Assembly (NCBI GenBank): GCA_030684755.1
Contig: JAUXXN010000085.1
Span: 1-10,409, forward strand
Direction: 5' to 3'
DNA length: 10,409 nucleotides
Source of the DNA: Hydrogenophaga sp.
GTDB taxonomy: Bacteria > Pseudomonadota > Gammaproteobacteria > Burkholderiales > Burkholderiaceae_C
Part shown: piece after piece, positions 7,444 to 10,409 of the stretch
How positions within the stretch are numbered: the first letter of the stretch is position 1
Layout of the letters: each line of letters begins with the position of its first letter
The notes under the pieces: model-generated
The model's database searches: none
Told to the model about the DNA's origin: nothing
What the model saw: only the letters and a program-made list of their open reading frames with translations
Program-made: the position numbers and the translations under genes

Positions 7444-7645
7444 TTTGGAAATCTCAACAAAAACAAGCCCTTCTTAACCGCCGCCGTCTGGTTGCGCAGG
7501 CCCCCACCCCAGCCCTCCCCCAGCGGGGGAGGGAGTAAAGACATTCGGCACACAGGCGCTGGCCCGAGAGGATGTCTGGCCCCTTCCCCCGCTGGGGGAG
7601 GGTTGGGATGGGGGCTCTGCGCCCCTTTCAAAATGAGAATGGCTG
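7431..7645. repeat. Palindromic intergenic element, copy 2 (MITE-like with terminal inverted repeats)
   Basis: A 215-bp element in the same orientation as copy 1. It has perfect 17-base terminal inverted repeats (7431-7447 and 7629-7645). The inner arms 7501-7530 and 7585-7614 are inverted and match at 28 of 30 positions, so the whole unit can fold into a long hairpin. Flanking bases 7422-7430 and 7646-7654 share GTTGCA and match at 7 of 9 positions, resembling a decayed 9-bp target duplication. It has no coding capacity of its own. It sits between mgsC and the gamma gene and overlaps the latter's first codons, so it may contribute its leader. Confidence 0.85.
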
Positions 7646-7800
7646 GTTGCACAGCACGCTCCTTGACTTCAGTTTTCGACGGCGCCGAAGCGCCACCCGT
7701 AACGCACGAAACAGCGCCACCCAAGGGCACCGCCGGGCCGGCTTCGCCGGACGGCCAGTGCCGCCCCCCTGGGGGGGTGACGCGAAGCGGCGCGGGGGGG
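7646..7800. repeat. G/C-rich hairpin region downstream of mgsC
   Basis: The rest of the 357-bp gap between mgsC and gamma, next to the mgsC stop. It holds a CCGGC/GCCGG stem with a 3-base loop (7738-7750) and C-run/G-run palindromes (7764-7777 and up to 7800), like dispersed hairpin repeats common between genes of Comamonadaceae (recognised by style, not by search). On the - strand it could slow or end transcription after mgsC, but there is no T run, so an intrinsic terminator is not claimed. No gene was recognised here. Confidence 0.5.
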
Positions 7801-9168
7801 TCACTCCTTCCCAGGAATCCAGTTGGTGCCCGCCAGCGGCACATGGGCCATGGCGGCGGCCTCCACCGTCAGGGCCACCAGGTCTTCGGGCTCCAGGTGG
7901 TGCACGTCCTGCTTGCCGCAGGCGCGTGCCAGCGTGGTCAGCTCCATCGTCAAGGTCTTCAGGTAGTTTTTGACGTGTTTGGCGCCCATGTCGGGCTCCA
8001 GGCGCTGTTCCAGGATCGCGTCCTGCGTGGTCACGCCCACCGGGCATTTGCCGGTGTGGCAGTGGTGGCAAAAGCCGGCCTTGGTGCCCAGGGCGGCGTA
8101 GTCGGCCTCGGCGCTGTGGGTTTGGCCGCCTTGCTGGTAGGTGTCGCGGTTGCAGCCCAGCGCCATCAACACGCCTTGGCCAATGGCCACCGCGTCAGCG
8201 CCCAGCGCCAGCGCTTTGGCCACATCGGCCCCGGTGCGGATGCCGCCTGAGACGATCAGCTGCACCGTGCCGATCATGTCCAGGTCGCGCAGCGCCGCAA
8301 CGGCTTGGCGCACAGCGGCCAGTGTGGGAATGCCGGCGTGTTCAATGAAACAGGTTTGCGTGGCGGCGGTGCCGCCTTGCATGCCGTCCACCACCACCAC
8401 GTCGGCCCCGGCGTGCACCGCCAGCTTCACATCGTTGTAAACGCGGGTCGCGCCCACCTTCACATAAATGGGTTTTTCCCAGTCGGTCAGCTCGCGCAGT
8501 TCCTGAATCTTGATGGTCAGGTCGTCCGGGCCGGTCCAGTCCGGGTGGCGGCTGGCCGAGCGCTGGTCCACGCCCTGCGGCAGGGTGCGCATCTGCGCCA
8601 CACGCGGGTTCACCTTCTGGCCCAGCAGCATGCCGCCGCCGCCGGGTTTGGCACCCTGGCCCAGCACCACTTCAATCGCGTCGGCGCGGCGCACATCGTC
8701 TGGGTTGAAGCCGTAGCGCGAAGGCAGGCACTGGTACACCAAGGTCTTGGACGACTGGCGCTCTTCCGAGGTCATACCGCCGTCGCCGGTGGTGGTGCTG
8801 GTGCCCATGGCGGTGGCGGCTTTGCCCAGCGCTTCTTTCACGTTGGCCGACAGCGCGCCAAAGCTCATGCCCGCGATGGTGATGGGCGTGTCCAGCACGA
8901 TGGGCTTTTTGGCAAAGCGCGTGCCCAACACGGTTTTGGTGGAGCACTTTTCGCGGTAGCCCTCCAGCGGGTAGCGCGAGAGCGAGGCGGTGAGAAACAC
9001 CAGGTCGTCAAAGTGCGGCAGCTTGCGCTTGGCGCCCAGGCCGCGAATCTCGTACAGGCCGGTGCTGGAGGCGCGGTGGATGTAGTCCAGCGTGCTGCGG
9101 TCAAAGCTGGCCGACTCTTCCAGTTGCAGGCGTTTGATGTGGATGGGGTGTTCGGTGTTGTTTGACAT
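7801..9168 (-). CDS. mgsC: N-methylglutamate synthase FMN / iron-sulfur subunit (glutamate synthase domain; MgsC/GlxD-like)
   Basis: A 455-residue protein of the FMN-binding glutamate synthase central-domain family, the catalytic subunit of a three-gene split glutamate synthase. It shows the glycine-rich loop QGAKPGGGGMLLGQK (171-185), a substrate/FMN barrel with VKVGATRVYNDV (237-247) and VDGMQGGTAATQ (260-271), the phosphate-binding segment IVSGGIRTGADVAKALALGAD (305-325), and a cysteine cluster CHHCHTGKCPVGV (367-379) for a 3Fe-4S centre. In the N-methylglutamate pathway it would form N-methylglutamate from gamma-glutamylmethylamide and 2-oxoglutarate. An upstream in-frame ATG at 9195 exists, but 9168 is preferred because AGGA lies 9 bases upstream and only 1 base separates it from the mgsB stop. 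The naming rests on the adjacent demethylase; GlxD-type orthologues occur in other contexts. Confidence 0.88.
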   Translation of the reverse strand: MSNNTEHPIHIKRLQLEESASFDRSTLDYIHRASSTGLYEIRGLGAKRKLPHFDDLVFLTASLSRYPLEGYREKCSTKTVLGTRFAKKPIVLDTPITIAGMSFGALSANVKEALGKAATAMGTSTTTGDGGMTSEERQSSKTLVYQCLPSRYGFNPDDVRRADAIEVVLGQGAKPGGGGMLLGQKVNPRVAQMRTLPQGVDQRSASRHPDWTGPDDLTIKIQELRELTDWEKPIYVKVGATRVYNDVKLAVHAGADVVVVDGMQGGTAATQTCFIEHAGIPTLAAVRQAVAALRDLDMIGTVQLIVSGGIRTGADVAKALALGADAVAIGQGVLMALGCNRDTYQQGGQTHSAEADYAALGTKAGFCHHCHTGKCPVGVTTQDAILEQRLEPDMGAKHVKNYLKTLTMELTTLARACGKQDVHHLEPEDLVALTVEAAAMAHVPLAGTNWIPGKE

Positions 9169-9169
9169 C

Positions 9170-9859
9170 TCAATAGTCCTGATCGGCGTCGGCATTCCAG
9201 TGGTAGAGGCTGCGGGCCGAGGCCACGCGCTTGAATTCCTTCGGGTCGTGGGCCAGACCGGCCTGCGCCAGCAGGTCCGCCAGCGCGGTCGTGTCGGCCT
9301 CTGTCAGGGGCTCCAGTTGCGCGTCGGCGCCCAGGCTCTTGATGGTTCCGCGCACATAAATCACCGCCTCGTAGAGCGAATCGCCCAGCGCGTCGCCCGC
9401 GTTGCCGCAAATCACCATGCGCCCGGCCTGCGCCATGAAGCCGGAGAAACTGCCCACCGAACCGCCCACCACGATGTCGCCGCCCTTGAGCGAAATGCCG
9501 CAGCGCAGGCCCGCGTCGCCGTCGATCACCAGCAGGCCGCCGTGGGCCGATGCGCCCGCGCTGTTCGAGGCAAAGCCCTTCACATGCACCTTGCCGCTCA
9601 TCAGGTTTTCGGCCACGCCGGTGCTGGCGCTGCCCTCAATCGTCACGTCGGCGAACTTGTTCATGCCCGCTGCGTAGTAACCGGCATGGCCCTGAATGGT
9701 CACGCGCACCGGCGCGTTGATGCCCACCGCGATGTTGTGCGCGCCGTCCGGGTGCGTCACGGTGATGTGCTGGCCCGCCAGCAAGTCGGGCGCACTGTGC
9801 AGGTGCTGGTTGAGCGTGCGTACGCCTTGGCGGCTCAGGTCAAACGTCAGATTTTCCAT
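9170..9859 (-). CDS. mgsB: N-methylglutamate synthase beta-helix subunit (GXGXG domain; MgsB/GlxC-like)
   Basis: A 229-residue homologue of the C-terminal GXGXG beta-helix domain of large glutamate synthase, here as a separate subunit. Repeated turns of hydrophobic/glycine pattern run from about residue 30 to 170: VTIQGHAGYYAAGMNKFADV, VHVKGFASNSAGASAHGG, LVIDGDAGLRCGISLKGGDI, VVGGSVGSFSGFMAQAGR, VICGNAGDALGDSLYEA. In the whole enzyme this domain has a structural or tunnel-forming role. The C-terminal ~50 residues are helical and acidic. The ATG at 9859 has a strong GAGGAG site at 9868-9873, 8 bases upstream, and the gene overlaps the end of mgsA by 13 bp, so the subunits are translationally coupled. 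The stop is followed after one base by the mgsC start. Confidence 0.87.
   Translation of the reverse strand: MENLTFDLSRQGVRTLNQHLHSAPDLLAGQHITVTHPDGAHNIAVGINAPVRVTIQGHAGYYAAGMNKFADVTIEGSASTGVAENLMSGKVHVKGFASNSAGASAHGGLLVIDGDAGLRCGISLKGGDIVVGGSVGSFSGFMAQAGRMVICGNAGDALGDSLYEAVIYVRGTIKSLGADAQLEPLTEADTTALADLLAQAGLAHDPKEFKRVASARSLYHWNADADQDY
9177..9180 (-). promoter_or_regulatory. Ribosome binding site deciding the mgsC start
   Basis: AGGA on the - strand, 9 bases before the ATG at 9168 and overlapping the end of mgsB. It favours this start over the ATG at 9195, which has no such site. Confidence 0.6.
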
Positions 9860-10409
9860 ACGTACATCTCCTCGGGGGCGGGTTCAAAAACGGTCGCTTG
9901 GGCAATGCCCGGCAGGTGCGCCAGCGAGCGGAATTCGGAGGCAATGGCCACGTAGTCGTCGGTCTCGGCCACCACGGCGGGTTTGCAGGCAAACGGGTCG
10001 CGGATCAGCGCCAGCTCGGTCGGCGTGCCCATCAGAAAGGTGTAGAAACCGTCGAGCGCCACAAAGGCTTTTTCCAGCGCGGTGTGCAGGTTGTCGCCCT
10101 CGCGCAGCCGCCATTCCAAGAAACGGCAAGCGGCTTCGGTGTCGTTGTCGGTTTCAAACTTGATGCCACGCGGCTCCAGCATGCGGCGCACGCCGTTGGG
10201 GTTGGAGAGCGAGCCGTTGTGCACCAGGCAAAAGTCTTCGCCCGCCGTGAACGGGTGGGCGCGGTCCGGCGTCACCGCTGATTCGGTGGCCATGCGGGTG
10301 TGGCCCACCAAATGGCTGCCCACCAGCTTGGTGAAGTCGTAACGCTGCGCCACTTGCGCCGGGGTGCCAATGTCTTTGTACAGGTCGATGCGGCGGCCCG
10401 TGGACAGGA
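9847..10409 (-). CDS. mgsA: N-methylglutamate synthase glutamine-amidotransferase subunit (class II; MgsA/GlxB-like), N-terminus outside window
   Basis: The last 186 residues of a class II (Ntn-type) glutamine amidotransferase. The frame is open through the right edge (visible part begins LSTGRRIDLYKDIG), so the GTG at 10353 is internal and the catalytic N-terminal Cys is not seen. Visible family motifs are VGHTRMATES, the substrate-binding FCLVHNGSLSN and ETDNDTEA. In glutamate synthases this domain releases ammonia from glutamine; in N-methylglutamate synthase the equivalent subunit is thought to hydrolyse gamma-glutamylmethylamide and pass methylamine on. It overlaps mgsB by 13 bp and is the first visible gene of the - strand cluster. 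A GS-III-like gamma-glutamylmethylamide synthetase gene would be expected nearby beyond the edge. Confidence 0.87.
   Translation of the reverse strand, partial: LSTGRRIDLYKDIGTPAQVAQRYDFTKLVGSHLVGHTRMATESAVTPDRAHPFTAGEDFCLVHNGSLSNPNGVRRMLEPRGIKFETDNDTEAACRFLEWRLREGDNLHTALEKAFVALDGFYTFLMGTPTELALIRDPFACKPAVVAETDDYVAIASEFRSLAHLPGIAQATVFEPAPEEMYVWKI

Noticed and set aside
7801..9168. Reading the FMN protein with its neighbours as ordinary assimilatory glutamate synthase (GltB/GltD)
   Set aside because: The domains are split into three small genes, no GltD-type NADPH subunit is present, and the neighbours are methylamine genes; N-methylglutamate synthase fits better.

Overview
The window reads as chromosomal DNA of a GC-rich betaproteobacterium, probably a Burkholderiales member of the Comamonadaceae type. 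This rests on codon use, the style of the proteins, and the C/G-rich palindromic intergenic repeats. No plasmid, phage or insertion-sequence genes are visible.

Layout. A GGDEF-EAL cyclic-di-GMP protein enters from the left edge on the + strand (2-1456). Every other gene lies on the - strand. In transcription order, from the right edge leftwards, they are: a class II glutamine amidotransferase (cut by the edge), a GXGXG beta-helix protein and an FMN/Fe-S glutamate-synthase-like protein (together an N-methylglutamate synthase, MgsABC). A repeat-filled gap of about 360 bp follows. Next come three genes of a heme-dependent oxidative N-demethylase / dimethylamine monooxygenase (small zinc-ribbon gamma subunit, PDR-type reductase beta subunit, heme-PAS alpha subunit). 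A second repeat-filled gap of about 310 bp leads to a GcvT-like tetrahydrofolate protein (probable delta subunit / DmmD), then purU and folD. The folD stop lies 12 bp from the stop of the convergent GGDEF-EAL gene.

How the genes work together (inference from families and order). The alpha-beta-gamma enzyme would demethylate dimethylamine or a similar secondary methylamine. The GcvT-like protein would load the released formaldehyde onto tetrahydrofolate. FolD would oxidise methylene-THF to formyl-THF, and PurU would release formate and regenerate THF. The remaining monomethylamine would go through the N-methylglutamate route, for which MgsABC supplies N-methylglutamate synthase. Gamma-glutamylmethylamide synthetase, N-methylglutamate dehydrogenase, a transporter and a regulator are not in the window; if present they probably lie beyond the right edge.

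The most unusual structural feature is a pair of related palindromic elements, 4541-4786 and 7431-7645, in the same orientation. They abut the two ends of the alpha-beta-gamma cassette: one carries the alpha stop codon and the other carries the upstream start codons of gamma. They look like MITE-type or REP-type elements that bracket, and may have delivered or punctuated, the demethylase genes.
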